A stretch of DNA of 64,000 nucleotides from Mangrovicella endophytica (GCF_002893625.1 NZ_PKMZ01000012.1:1-64000), one strand, 5' to 3'. Positions 8,913 through 17,746 are shown, counted from the stretch's first letter. The notes: generated by a model not told the origin, from the sequence alone. Made by a program: numbers and translations.

Positions 8913-9974
8913 CTAGTCAGCCTCTGTCTTGGCACTCCGATCGTATTCGGTTTCAACCGTGCGCGCCGGCCGGGGCTGCGTCTCGCCCGGCCTGGCCGGC
9001 CAACCCTCGCGCTGGCGGCCGCGCACGCCGTCGAATTCATCCGTCTGATCGTGCAGCAGCACCATCCGCGTGGGGAACGGCATGTCGATGCCGGCCTCGT
9101 CGAGCCCGTGCTTGATCGCTTCCAGCAGCGCGGCCTGAACATGCACCACGTCGGTGCGCTTGGAATGGGTCCACCAGCGCACCCGCAGCGTGATGGCCGA
9201 GTCCGACAGGTCCCACACCAGCACCTCGGCCTTGGGACTGTTCTCGATCCCCTCCGTAGCCGCAACGGCCGCGAGGATCACCTCGCGTGCCCGCTGGATG
9301 CTGTCGCCATAGCCGATGCCGACGTCATATTGCGACCGGCGCGTCGGGCGGGCTGTGTTGACCGTCACGGCATTGGAATAGACGTCGGCGTTGGGAATGA
9401 TCGCACGCCGGCCGTCATAGGTTGCGATGATCGTCGCCCGCGTCTCGATCCATTCGACAGTCCCCTCATAGCCGTTGACCACGATCTGGTCGCCGACGCG
9501 GAACGGCTGCTGGATCAGGATGAGCAGGCCGGCCAGCCAGTTCTGCAGAATGTCCTTGAAGGCGAATCCGATCGCCACCGAACCGATGCCGAGCCCGGCG
9601 AGAAGGTCCCCTGGATTAAGTGACGGGATGACGATGGTCAGGGCGAGCAGCAGGCCGAACAGCAGGATCAGCCATTTCAGGAATGATCCCAGTACCGCAC
9701 CAAGATTGGAGCGGTCGTGCTTTTCCGCCCATCGGCTGAAGCTGCGCTCCACAAGCCAGGCGATAGCAAAGGCGATCGCGAACAGGATCACCGCAACGAT
9801 GATGTTCGGCAGCAGGCGCTGGAAGCCGACCACCCAGGCTTCGATCTTTGACAGGATGAAGCCGGAATCGATGCGCACGGCCTGATCCACCGTATCAGGC
9901 GCCGTCGCTGCCAGCTTGTCGACGGCCTGCGCCTCGCTCGCGGCTTCGTTGGTCTGGGCATAGGCTTCGAACAT
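8913..9974 (-). CDS. MscS-family mechanosensitive ion channel
   Basis: Inner-membrane channel of 353 residues that opens under membrane tension during osmotic downshock. It has a short N-terminal periplasmic part, helices at about 54-76 (LPNIIVAVILFAIAFAIAWL) and 92-112, and the pore-lining third helix with the family pattern (LLAGLGIGSVAIGFAFKDIL, then NWLAG and QQPFRVGDQI). The beta domain (GYEGTVEWIETRATIIATYD) and the C-terminal alpha/beta domain follow. The tail after residue 320 is a charged, Arg/Glu-rich extension. Convergent with the Fe-S protein gene; no operon partner. Confidence 0.93.
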   Translation of the reverse strand: MFEAYAQTNEAASEAQAVDKLAATAPDTVDQAVRIDSGFILSKIEAWVVGFQRLLPNIIVAVILFAIAFAIAWLVERSFSRWAEKHDRSNLGAVLGSFLKWLILLFGLLLALTIVIPSLNPGDLLAGLGIGSVAIGFAFKDILQNWLAGLLILIQQPFRVGDQIVVNGYEGTVEWIETRATIIATYDGRRAIIPNADVYSNAVTVNTARPTRRSQYDVGIGYGDSIQRAREVILAAVAATEGIENSPKAEVLVWDLSDSAITLRVRWWTHSKRTDVVHVQAALLEAIKHGLDEAGIDMPFPTRMVLLHDQTDEFDGVRGRQREGWPARPGETQPRPARTVETEYDRSAKTEAD

Positions 9975-10250
9975 GGCAGGCGCTCGTCACTCGGGCGCGG
10001 GCATATATGGGCGCGTAGCGGCGTGGCCAGCGTTGCCGGTGGCGCGCGGGCGCTCGGCCACGTGATGCCGGTTGTCCGACGCGGCACGCGTGGTCCGCCG
10101 CCTGAGGGCACCTGGCCACCTCGGCGCCTGTTGATCGATGCAGACGCCCGCTTCGGCAGCAGCTCACACGAAGTTGTTCGGTGCGATTCACATGTTCCTT
10201 AGAGGTTGGATGATCTTCTGCCGTCGACCCCGGCTTGTGGCGCCCCCTTG

Positions 10251-12530
10251 ATGAATACCGACGATCTCACCGCTGGCAGAATAAGGCTTCGCCAGCTGCA
10301 GGCGGTGGATGATGTCGTTCCGGCGACGATGACCGCGAATATCGGTTGCTCCGCGGCGCTCGTTGCGCTGCTGCTGGATCATGGCCCCGGCGTGCTGATC
10401 GGCTGGTTCGTGCTGATCGCCATAATGTCGGGCTGGCGTCTGACGGCGGCTCTGCGGGTACGGCAGGCTGTTCCCATGACAGCCTCCACGCGAGCCATCC
10501 GGCGCAGCATCATCCAGGCCGGCGTCATGGCGGTGTTCTTCACCAGCGTTCCCGCCTGGCTGCTGACGCAAACGTCGGGCGTCGCCTATGCCATTGTCGT
10601 CTGCTTCATCACCGGCCTCCTCTGGGCCGGTGGGCTTGTGCTTTCGGCCATCTCCAGAGCCGCGGCCGTCTACATCACGCTGACTGTCGCGATCACCATC
10701 TGCGGCATCCTCGTCGATGGCATGACCCCCTATCACCTGTTCCTGGCGTTCCTCTTCATCGTCGGCGGCGGAACGGCGCTGCGGAGCGCCGTGCGTACAT
10801 CCCACACCTTTGTCGCCGCGCAGCTCCAGCAGATCGCCATGGAGCGTCAGAGCGACGTCATCGGCGTGCTTCTCAAGGACTACGAAGAGCAGGCCAGCGA
10901 CTGGCTGTGGGAGACCGACGGAGAGCTGCACTACAGGAACGTCTCCGACCGCTTCGTGGAGGCTCTTGGCCGGCCGCATTCCGAGATCGAAGGGATTGCG
11001 TTCGGAGCGCTCTGCGTGGACGAGAGCTCCGCCGACAATGCGCAGATGCGACGCGCCATTCGCGAGCAGGCCGAGCAACGCCGGACATTCCGCGACCTCG
11101 TCATCGCGTTCAAGATCGACGGAGAGAGGTGCTGGTGGTCGTTCTCCGGCCGGCCGACCTATGACGAAGCCGGGCGCTTCCTCGGCTATCGCGGTGTCTG
11201 TTCGGACGTCTCGACCGCCAAACGCGCCGAGCTGCGCCTCGAGCACCTTGCCCATCACGATGCGCTGACGGACCTTCCCAACCGGATGCTGTTCTCGCGC
11301 CTGCTGAGCCAGGCCCTGGAGCCGCAATCTGCGTCGCAACTGGCGCTCCTCAGCCTCGACCTCGACGGTTTCAAGGCCGTGAATGACCGGCACGGACATC
11401 CGATCGGCGATCTCCTCCTGGTCGAGGTTTCGCAGCGACTGCGCTCGTGCCTGTGCGCCGCGGACCATGCGGCGCGTTTCGGCGGCGACGAGTTCATCGT
11501 GCTGCATTACGGTGCCACGAGCATTGCCGCCATCGAGACGCTCGCAACCTGCATCATTGAGACGTTGAAGGCGCCGTTCCACATCGACGGTATCGAAGCG
11601 TCCATCGGCGTCAGCATCGGCATCGCCCTGGGGCCGCAGGACGGCAATACCGCGGAGATGCTTCTCAAGAATGTCGACGCGGCGCTCTACCGGGCGAAAG
11701 CCGATGGCCGGGGCCTGTTCCGCTTCTTCTCGGCCGAGATGGACGGAAAGCTACAGGATCGCCGCCGCATCATCCAGGATCTGCGACTGGCGATCGCGCG
11801 AAACGAATTCGTCCTGCACTATCAGCCGTTCGTTGACTCCCAGTCGGAGACTGTGACGGGCTGCGAAGCCCTGCTGCGCTGGCAGCACCCCGAGCGTGGT
11901 CTCATCCAGCCTGGCGAGTTCATCACGCTGGCGGAGGAGAGCGGACTGATCGTCGAGATCGGCGACTGGGTGCTACGCGAAGCCTGCCGCGAGGCCGCGA
12001 CATGGCCATCGGACCTGCGCGTATCCGTCAATGTCTCGGCCCTGCAGTTCGGACGCGGCCGCTTGCCACGGACGATCCTGTCGGCACTGGCGGAGACCGG
12101 CCTCCTCCCCTCGCGGTTGGAGATCGAGGTCACGGAAGCGGTGCTGATCGACGACGCCACCGCAGCGCTCGACCTGCTCCGCCAGATCCGCGCGCTTGGG
12201 GTGCGCGTCGCGCTGGACGACTTCGGGACGGGCTACTCCTCGCTCAGCTATCTCCGCAGCTTCCCCTTCGACAAGATCAAGATCGACAAGTCGTTCGTCA
12301 ATGATCTCGCCGTGCGGCAGGACACGCAGCTCATCGTGCGCGCGATCCGCGACATCGCCCAGGGGCTCGGCATGTCGATCACGGCCGAGGGCGTCGAAAC
12401 GGCCGAGCAGGCCGATCATCTTCGGGGAACAGGCTGCCAGGAGCTGCAGGGCTACCTCTATGCCCGGCCGCAGCCAGCGGACGAACTGCCCTTCATCGCT
12501 CCGGGGGAGCCGCTGGCACTGACGGCCTGA
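10251..12530 (+). CDS. Membrane-anchored PAS-GGDEF-EAL cyclic-di-GMP protein
   Basis: A 759-residue hybrid enzyme with both diguanylate cyclase and phosphodiesterase domains. The first 190 residues hold several helices (for example ALVALLLDHGPGVLIGWFVL), then a PAS domain at about 200-320 (WLWETDGELHYRNVSDRFVE). The GGDEF domain has the intact motif RFGGDEF near residue 408. The EAL domain has EALLRW near 538 and DDFGTGYSS near 663, with the family's metal-binding acidic residues apparent, so both activities could be live. The start is uncertain: the ATG at 10251 has no clear ribosome site; a TTG at 10206 adds 15 residues. Direction of net activity cannot be told from sequence. Confidence 0.92.
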   Translation: MNTDDLTAGRIRLRQLQAVDDVVPATMTANIGCSAALVALLLDHGPGVLIGWFVLIAIMSGWRLTAALRVRQAVPMTASTRAIRRSIIQAGVMAVFFTSVPAWLLTQTSGVAYAIVVCFITGLLWAGGLVLSAISRAAAVYITLTVAITICGILVDGMTPYHLFLAFLFIVGGGTALRSAVRTSHTFVAAQLQQIAMERQSDVIGVLLKDYEEQASDWLWETDGELHYRNVSDRFVEALGRPHSEIEGIAFGALCVDESSADNAQMRRAIREQAEQRRTFRDLVIAFKIDGERCWWSFSGRPTYDEAGRFLGYRGVCSDVSTAKRAELRLEHLAHHDALTDLPNRMLFSRLLSQALEPQSASQLALLSLDLDGFKAVNDRHGHPIGDLLLVEVSQRLRSCLCAADHAARFGGDEFIVLHYGATSIAAIETLATCIIETLKAPFHIDGIEASIGVSIGIALGPQDGNTAEMLLKNVDAALYRAKADGRGLFRFFSAEMDGKLQDRRRIIQDLRLAIARNEFVLHYQPFVDSQSETVTGCEALLRWQHPERGLIQPGEFITLAEESGLIVEIGDWVLREACREAATWPSDLRVSVNVSALQFGRGRLPRTILSALAETGLLPSRLEIEVTEAVLIDDATAALDLLRQIRALGVRVALDDFGTGYSSLSYLRSFPFDKIKIDKSFVNDLAVRQDTQLIVRAIRDIAQGLGMSITAEGVETAEQADHLRGTGCQELQGYLYARPQPADELPFIAPGEPLALTA

Positions 12531-12630
12531 GGGAGCAACCCGACGACCGCTGCATCGGCGTGACCACGCCGGCTGCGGCACGCCTCTTCCCGTCCCTCCG
12601 TCAGGCGACCGACGCTGTGGCCCGAGGTGT

Positions 12631-13065
12631 TCAGGCGGAAACGAGGTCCGCCTTTTCCGCGCCTGCGGCCATGACGGTGGATGCCGCTGCACCGGTAGGC
12701 TCCGCCGGCTCGCCCGAAAGTGGCTTGCCGTAGAGGCCGAGATTGGCGTCGCCCCAGGCTTTCAGCGCCAGCAGGATCGGCTCCATGCTGCGGCCGAGCG
12801 GTGACAGGCTGTACTCCACCTTTGGCGGCACCTGCGCATAGACGCGGCGCTCGACCAGCCCGTCCGCCTCCAGCTCGCGCAGCTGGTTGGTCAGCATGCG
12901 CGGCGTCACACTCGCCACTTGCCGCTTGATCTCGCCGAAGCGCAGCGTGCCCGACAGAAGATGGAACAGGATCACCGACTTCCACTTGCCGTCGATCAGC
13001 CCGACAGCGGCTTCCACCGAGCAGCCCGGGCTGCAGTCGAAGCGTGAAAAACGGGCCTTGGCCAT
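12631..13065 (-). CDS. HxlR-family winged-helix transcriptional regulator
   Basis: A 144-residue DNA-binding protein. It shows the HxlR core: CSVEAAVGLIDGKWKSVILF, then LRFGEIKRQV, TPRMLTNQLRELEADGLVER and YSLSPLGRSMEPIL. The N-terminal Cys (CSPGCSVE) is the position that senses thiol-reactive or electrophilic compounds in several family members. ATG at 13065 has GAGGG upstream; the longer frame to 13503 is antisense to the oxidoreductase gene. It diverges from the neighbouring quinone-type oxidoreductase, and two inverted repeats lie between them (13067-13088 and 13122-13146), so it probably represses both genes until an electrophile arrives. That role is inferred from family and layout. Confidence 0.92.
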   Translation of the reverse strand: MAKARFSRFDCSPGCSVEAAVGLIDGKWKSVILFHLLSGTLRFGEIKRQVASVTPRMLTNQLRELEADGLVERRVYAQVPPKVEYSLSPLGRSMEPILLALKAWGDANLGLYGKPLSGEPAEPTGAAASTVMAAGAEKADLVSA

Positions 13066-13066
13066 G

Positions 13067-13088
13067 GTGGTATCCCTCTTGATACTAC
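13067..13088. promoter_or_regulatory. Inverted repeat over the hxlR-type gene's ribosome site
   Basis: GTGGTATC at 13067-13074 and GATACTAC at 13081-13088 pair at 7 of 8 positions around a 6-base spacer. The repeat covers the region just before the regulator's start codon, so it could be an autoregulatory operator. The GTAGTATC half resembles the TAC/GTA-type half-sites of some HxlR regulators. Confidence 0.4.
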
Positions 13089-13121
13089 TGGCTGAATTTG
13101 TGCGTATTGCCGCCGGGCGAC

Positions 13122-13146
13122 GATAGAGGCAGTTTGCGCCTCTATC
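13122..13146. promoter_or_regulatory. Perfect inverted repeat, candidate HxlR operator
   Basis: GATAGAGGC at 13122-13130 and GCCTCTATC at 13138-13146 are exact reverse complements with a 7-base spacer. It sits 22 bases before the oxidoreductase start codon, where a bound repressor would block transcription. Confidence 0.55.
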
Positions 13147-13167
13147 AACGTTACAGGAGCGAACCCC

Positions 13168-14181
13168 ATGAAGGCTATCGGCTACAGGACACCCGGCGCC
13201 ATCGAGCGCGCCGACGCGCTGGCCGATATCGAGCTGCCCCGCCCGGTGCCCGCCGGGCGCGATCTCCTCGTTCAGGTCGACGCCATCTCGGTGAACCCGG
13301 TCGACACGAAGGTCCGGCGCAGCGCCACACCGCCAGACGGCGACTGGAAGGTGCTCGGCTGGGACGCCGTCGGCCGGGTAGTCCAAGTCGGCGAGGCTGT
13401 CACCGGCTTCAAGGCGGGCGATAAGGTGTTCTATGCAGGCTCGATCACGCGGGCCGGCGCCAACAGCGAGTTTCATCTCGTCGACGAGCGCATCGTCGGG
13501 CACAAGCCCGCATCACTGTCGGATGCCGAGGCGGCGGCGCTGCCGCTGACCGCCCTCACCGCCTGGGAGATGCTGTTCGACCGGCTCGGCGTGGAAAAGC
13601 CAGTGCCGGGCGCGGCAAAGGCGATCCTGATCGTCGGCGGCGCCGGCGGCGTCGGCTCCATCGCCATCCAGCTCGCGCGCGCGCTGACCGACCTCACCGT
13701 CATCGCCACGGCCTCGCGGCCGGAAACGAAGGCCTGGGTGACCGAGCTCGGCGCCCATCACGTCCTCGACCACTCGCAGCCGCTGGCGGCGCAGGTGGCA
13801 AGCCTCGGGCTCGGCGCGCCTGCCTTCGTGTTCTCGACCACCGAAACGCAACGGCACCTGACCGAGATCGTCGAGCTGATCGCGCCGCAGGGCCGCTTCG
13901 GCCTGATCGACGATCCGGATGCGCTCGATATCCGTCCCTTCAAGCGCAAGGCCGTCTCGATCCATTGGGAGCTGATGTTCACCCGCGCCATTTTCGAGAC
14001 GGCCGACATGGCCGAGCAGGGCCGCATCCTGAACGAGGTGGCAAGGCTCGTCGACGCCGGCCGGATCCGCACGACGGTGACGGAACGGCTGGCACCGATC
14101 AACGCGGCCAACCTGAAGCAGGCTCATGCGCTCCTGGAGAGCGGCCGGGCCAGAGGCAAGATCGTGCTCGAAGGCTTCTGA
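13168..14181 (+). CDS. Zinc-binding-alcohol-dehydrogenase-family quinone oxidoreductase
   Basis: A 337-residue NAD(P)H-dependent medium-chain reductase of the zeta-crystallin/quinone oxidoreductase branch. The N-terminal GroES-like part (ISVNPVDTKVRR, then GWDAVGRVVQVG) lacks the catalytic zinc ligands of true alcohol dehydrogenases. The Rossmann nucleotide-binding motif is LIVGGAGGVGSIAIQLAR near residue 155. The ATG at 13168 follows an AGGAG sequence. It diverges from the HxlR regulator, a pairing common for quinone and aldehyde detoxification enzymes; substrate unknown. Confidence 0.9.
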   Translation: MKAIGYRTPGAIERADALADIELPRPVPAGRDLLVQVDAISVNPVDTKVRRSATPPDGDWKVLGWDAVGRVVQVGEAVTGFKAGDKVFYAGSITRAGANSEFHLVDERIVGHKPASLSDAEAAALPLTALTAWEMLFDRLGVEKPVPGAAKAILIVGGAGGVGSIAIQLARALTDLTVIATASRPETKAWVTELGAHHVLDHSQPLAAQVASLGLGAPAFVFSTTETQRHLTEIVELIAPQGRFGLIDDPDALDIRPFKRKAVSIHWELMFTRAIFETADMAEQGRILNEVARLVDAGRIRTTVTERLAPINAANLKQAHALLESGRARGKIVLEGF

Positions 14182-14297
14182 GGCGGCGAGCCGCTCCTGT
14201 GGACACAGGCGGAGCTGGCAGCGTGCGGAGGATCGTGCGCTGCCCGCTTTGGCGCGAACCAGTCGCGTGCCGAGATGCCGTGGGCCAAGGAAAAGGC

Positions 14298-14372
14298 TGG
14301 AGCGGGCGATGGGGATCGAACCCACGACATCCAGCTTGGGAAGCTGGCGTTCTACCGCTGAACTACACCCGC
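14298..14372 (-). tRNA. tRNA-Gly (anticodon CCC)
   Basis: Cloverleaf on the minus strand. The acceptor arm GCGGGTG pairs with CGCCCGC (one G-T pair). The D arm contains AGTTCAGCGGTAGAAC. The anticodon stem CCAGC/GCTGG encloses the loop TTCCCAA, giving anticodon CCC. The T arm is GTGGG TTCGATC CCCAT. The discriminator T is followed by an encoded CCA at 14300-14298. Reads glycine codon GGG. Confidence 0.97.
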
Positions 14373-14551
14373 GCTCGGTAAAACCCCTACAGAACAAGGC
14401 GTCTCAGCGCAAGATGCACGGCGGGCAGGCCGTTCTTGCCGGACACGAAATGCTGATGGCCCAGGCCTCATGGAGCGCGTCTCAGACGCGTGACGGACGC
14501 CGCCGGCCGTGTGTCCGTCCCTGCCACCGCCCCGACAGCGGCTTGCCTAGA

Positions 14552-14833
14552 TTAATCGCCGGACGCGTAAAGCAGCGCGATATCGCGGTGATGAAGCTTG
14601 CAGGCTGCGCCTTCGGACTTCACGACAGCGCGCTTCGGCGGAAGGACGATGATGCATCCATTGGCGAAGCCGTACTGCCTGTCGCCATTTGCCAGCCTCT
14701 TCTGCACCGGTACCTCGTCCATCGGACGCTGCTCGGTGGCGGCTTCTGGCGCAGGCGCCGGGGCGGGCTCGGACGCCACGCAGGCGCCGAGCATCAGAAC
14801 ACAGGGCAGGCTCAGGAGGAGATGCAATTTCAT
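14552..14833 (-). CDS. Small outer-membrane-type lipoprotein
   Basis: A 93-residue predicted lipoprotein. The signal peptide ends in the lipobox LGAC with the lipidated Cys at residue 18 (MKLHLLLSLPCVLMLGAC). A Pro/Ala/Glu linker follows, then a compact domain QYGFANGCIIVLPPKRAVV and GAACKLHHRDIALLYASGD with two Cys that could pair. No residue after Cys18 suggests inner-membrane retention. I do not recognise the family. It stands alone between the tRNA and the dCTP deaminase gene. Confidence 0.78.
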   Translation of the reverse strand: MKLHLLLSLPCVLMLGACVASEPAPAPAPEAATEQRPMDEVPVQKRLANGDRQYGFANGCIIVLPPKRAVVKSEGAACKLHHRDIALLYASGD

Positions 14834-14958
14834 CCATACGGCTCTTCATCGTTGCGAGGAGCCCGAACGGACGGGACTGCGATGGCGGTTTTGAGATCGC
14901 GTCCTGCGACGAGGCGCGCTCGCCTGTCGTGATCGACGACAGATATCGCCTCGGCCTC

Positions 14959-16041
14959 TCAGGCGAAGTGCTTGGAGAGCTTCAGCCCCTGCGCCTGATA
15001 GTTGGAGTTGAGCGCCGAGCCATAGAGCCGGTCGGGCAGGCTCGCCATCCGCTCATAGACGAGACGCCCGACGATCTGTCCGTCCTCCAGGATGAACGGC
15101 ACCTCGTGGCTGCGCACTTCCAAGACCGCGCGGCTGCCGCGACCGCCGGCCGGCGAATGGCCGAAGCCAGGATCGAAGAAGCCGGCGTAGTGGACGCGGA
15201 ACTCCCCAACCAGCGGGTCGAAGGGCGTCATCTCCGCTGCGAAGGCCGGCGGCACATGCACGGCTTCCTTCGAAACGAGGATGTAGAATTCGTCAGGATC
15301 GAGCACCAGTTCGCCCTCGCCGGCGCGATGGATCGGCTCCCAGAAGTCCGCCACACGCTGAGCGCCGCGCTTGTCGACGTCGACGACACCGGTGTGGCGC
15401 TTGCCGCGATAGCCGACAAGGCCGCTGGCATCCCCGCTGAGATCGATCGAAAGCGCGATGCCGCCGCCGGAGATATCCGCCTCGCCACTGCTGACAAGGT
15501 TCTCGCGCTCGTGCAGTTCGCCGAGCTCGGCGCCGGAGAGCTGCGCCTCGCCGGTGCGGAAGCGGATCTGGCTGAGCCGGGAACCCTCGCGCACCACGAT
15601 CGGGAAGGTTCGCGGGCTGATCTCCAGGAAGAGCGGGCCGTCATAGCCTGCCGCCACCTTGTCGAATTCACGGCCGCCGTCGGTGATGACGCGGGTGAAG
15701 ATGTCGAGGCGTCCGGTGGAGGACTTCGGGTTGGCGGCGGCCCGCACATCGGCCGGCAGCCGCAGCGTCTCGATCAGGGGAACGATGTAGACGCAGCCCG
15801 TTTCCAGCACCGAGCCGACGGACAGGTCGATTTCATGCAGTGAGAAGCGCGCCAGTTGCTGCCGCACCGATCGGCCCGGACCCGGCAGGAAGCTGGCGCG
15901 GACACGGAAGGCCTTGGGTCCCAGCCTCAGGTCGAGGCTAGCCGGCTGGATCTGATCGGGATCGAGGGGCCGCGGCGCGACAATCGCGCCAGACTGGAAC
16001 AGGCTCGCAATCTCGCGATCCGGCAGTATGCCACCCGTCAT
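14959..16041 (-). CDS. dcd: 2'-deoxycytidine 5'-triphosphate deaminase
   Basis: Converts dCTP to dUTP for thymidylate synthesis. At 360 residues it is the long two-domain form seen in alphaproteobacteria, about twice the length of E. coli Dcd, with trimeric dUTPase-like folds. Visible family features are GILPDREIASLFQSG, the substrate-site segment IQPASLDLRLG near residue 35, ANPKSSTGRLDIFTRVI, and ISPRTFPIVVREGSRLSQIR. I chose ATG at 16041, 10 bases after AGGG; a GTG at 16050 would add three residues. No operon partner. Confidence 0.88.
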   Translation of the reverse strand: MTGGILPDREIASLFQSGAIVAPRPLDPDQIQPASLDLRLGPKAFRVRASFLPGPGRSVRQQLARFSLHEIDLSVGSVLETGCVYIVPLIETLRLPADVRAAANPKSSTGRLDIFTRVITDGGREFDKVAAGYDGPLFLEISPRTFPIVVREGSRLSQIRFRTGEAQLSGAELGELHERENLVSSGEADISGGGIALSIDLSGDASGLVGYRGKRHTGVVDVDKRGAQRVADFWEPIHRAGEGELVLDPDEFYILVSKEAVHVPPAFAAEMTPFDPLVGEFRVHYAGFFDPGFGHSPAGGRGSRAVLEVRSHEVPFILEDGQIVGRLVYERMASLPDRLYGSALNSNYQAQGLKLSKHFA

Positions 16042-16077
16042 ATTCAGCACGCCCTACACAAACTGGGAGAGGCTTTA

Positions 16078-16348
16078 GAGCCTTTCAGGGTCAAGTGGAA
16101 GCGTTCTGCCGGCGGGAATTCGGGATCAGGGTCGAGGGGTTCGGTGAAGGTCGTAGCGGGGCTACGGCCGAGCCGGAGCCCGATGGAATTGGCCCGAATT
16201 CACCCGGCCCTAAAGGGTTTCCCGCTGGCGGGCGCCCGGTTCGTCCAGCCGCTTGGCCGATGGACGCCCATCGACCGGCGCGTCTCTCCTGCCGGATCGC
16301 CTCGCCAGCGGAGAAACAGAACGGGTTCCACTTGGCCCTGAAAGGCTC
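16078..16348. repeat. Nested inverted repeat, about 270 bp
   Basis: The outer arms are 23 bases each: 16078-16100 (begins GAGCCTTTCAGGGTC) and 16326-16348 (ends GGCCCTGAAAGGCTC), complementary at 22 of 23 positions. A CGTTCTG-like stretch next to each arm extends the similarity. Inner arms GAATTCGGG at 16116-16124 and CCCGAATTC at 16193-16201 are exact. A short hairpin CGTAGC/GCTACG lies at 16152-16166. No protein is encoded inside. The layout resembles a miniature inverted-repeat element or a repeat-derived structured intergenic unit. Confidence 0.6.
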
Positions 16349-16390
16349 TTGCAGAAGATTGACCTGAGTCCACCTGGGGTCTAAGCAACC

Positions 16391-16451
16391 GGGATCGTGG
16401 TGATTTGGCCGGCCGGCTTGCAGCCACGTTAAACAAGTCGCTAAAGGGCCG
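16391..16451 (+). promoter_or_regulatory. SAM-II riboswitch
   Basis: Matches the compact SAM-II pseudoknot of alphaproteobacteria. P1 is formed by CGTGG at 16396-16400 and CCACG at 16424-16428. The conserved TGATTTGG follows the 5' strand, CTTGCAGCCACGTTAAA covers the 3' strand, and the conserved GCTAAAGGG that closes the pseudoknot is at 16440-16448. The class binds S-adenosylmethionine and lowers expression of methionine-synthesis genes; metZ begins 80 bases downstream. Confidence 0.88.
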
Positions 16452-16530
16452 TTCCAGCAGCGGATCGTCCGTGGACCGGCCTCTGGCGCGACGCCGCGGC
16501 CGGCAGTCCGCATGGTTGGAGACCGATATC

Positions 16531-17727
16531 ATGACGAAGCCGAACTCAGATGGCCGCGCGCTGCGTCCCGCCACCACCATGGTTCACGGCGGCACGATGC
16601 GCTCGCAGTTCGGCGAGACGTCCGAGGCGCTCTTCCTGACGCAAGGGTTCGTCTACGACACGGCAGAGGCGGCCGAAGCGCGCTTCAAGGGCGAGGAGCC
16701 CGGCTTCATCTATTCGCGCTACGCCAATCCGACGACCCGCATGTTCGAGGAGCGAATGATGGCGCTGGAAGGCGCCGGCGATGCCAGGGCCACCGCCTCC
16801 GGCATGGCCGCCGTCGCCTGCGTGCTGCAATGCGCGGTCAAGGCCGGCGACCACGTGGTTGCGGCGCGCGCGCTGTTCGGCTCCTGCCTCTACATCATCG
16901 AGACGGTGCTCGCCCGCGCCGGCGTGACCGCAACGCTCGTCGACGGTCGCGATCTCGACCAGTGGCGCGCGGCGGTGCGCCCGGAGACCAAGCTCTTCTT
17001 CATGGAGACACCGACCAATCCGACGCTCGAGGTGATCGACGTCGCGGCGGTGGCTGAGATCGCCCACGCCGCCGGTGCGATCCTCGTCGTCGACAACGTG
17101 TTCGCGACGCCGATGCTGCAGCGACCGCTGGCGCTCGGCGCCGACGTCGTCGTCTATTCCGCCACCAAGCACATTGATGGCCAGGGCCGCTGTCTCGGCG
17201 GCATCGTCCTCTCCTCGGAGGAGTGGATCGCGGAGAACCTGCACGACTTCTTCCGCCACACCGGCCCGTCGCTGTCGCCCTTCAATGCCTGGACGCTGCT
17301 GAAGGGCCTGGAGACGCTGCCGATCCGGGTGAAGGCGCAGATGGAAAGCGCCGGCCGCATCGCCGATCACCTGGCCGGCTCGAACAAGATCGCCCGGGTG
17401 ATCTATCCCGGCCGGCCGGACCATCCGGATGCTGCCATCATCGCCAAACAGATGCAGGGCGGCTCGACGTTGGTCGCCTTCGAGGTCAAGGGTGGCAAGG
17501 AAGCGGCCTTCCGCTTCTCCAATGCGCTGGAGATCGTCAAGATCTCCAACAATCTTGGCGATGCCAAGAGCCTCATCACCCACCCCGCGACGACAACGCA
17601 CAAGAACCTCACCGAGGAAGCGCGGGCGCGTCTCGGCATCGATGCGGGGCTGCTGCGCCTGTCGACCGGGCTGGAGGACTGCGACGACCTGATCGAGGAC
17701 ATCGAGCGGGCGCTCGCCGCGGTCTGA
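16531..17727 (+). CDS. metZ: O-succinylhomoserine sulfhydrylase
   Basis: PLP enzyme of 398 residues that joins O-succinylhomoserine with sulfide to give homocysteine in methionine synthesis. Cys/Met-metabolism family features: SRYANPTTRMFEERMMALEG, the cofactor-phosphate segment ATASGMAAV, ETPTNPTLEVIDV, DNVFATPMLQRPL, and the Schiff-base Lys in YSATKHIDGQGR near residue 212. The local sequence around the lysine and the SNNLGDAKSLITHPATTTH block fit MetZ better than MetB. The ATG at 16531 follows GGAG. A SAM-II riboswitch upstream ties its expression to SAM level and supports the methionine role. Confidence 0.95.
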   Translation: MTKPNSDGRALRPATTMVHGGTMRSQFGETSEALFLTQGFVYDTAEAAEARFKGEEPGFIYSRYANPTTRMFEERMMALEGAGDARATASGMAAVACVLQCAVKAGDHVVAARALFGSCLYIIETVLARAGVTATLVDGRDLDQWRAAVRPETKLFFMETPTNPTLEVIDVAAVAEIAHAAGAILVVDNVFATPMLQRPLALGADVVVYSATKHIDGQGRCLGGIVLSSEEWIAENLHDFFRHTGPSLSPFNAWTLLKGLETLPIRVKAQMESAGRIADHLAGSNKIARVIYPGRPDHPDAAIIAKQMQGGSTLVAFEVKGGKEAAFRFSNALEIVKISNNLGDAKSLITHPATTTHKNLTEEARARLGIDAGLLRLSTGLEDCDDLIEDIERALAAV

Positions 17728-17746
17728 CCGCAAGAAGAACGGGCGT

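Noticed and set aside
14126-14932. A 268-codon plus-strand frame containing the phrase GIEPTTSSLGSWRSTAELHP
   Set aside because: That peptide is the antisense translation of tRNA-Gly at 14298-14372. It is a well-known false protein in databases.
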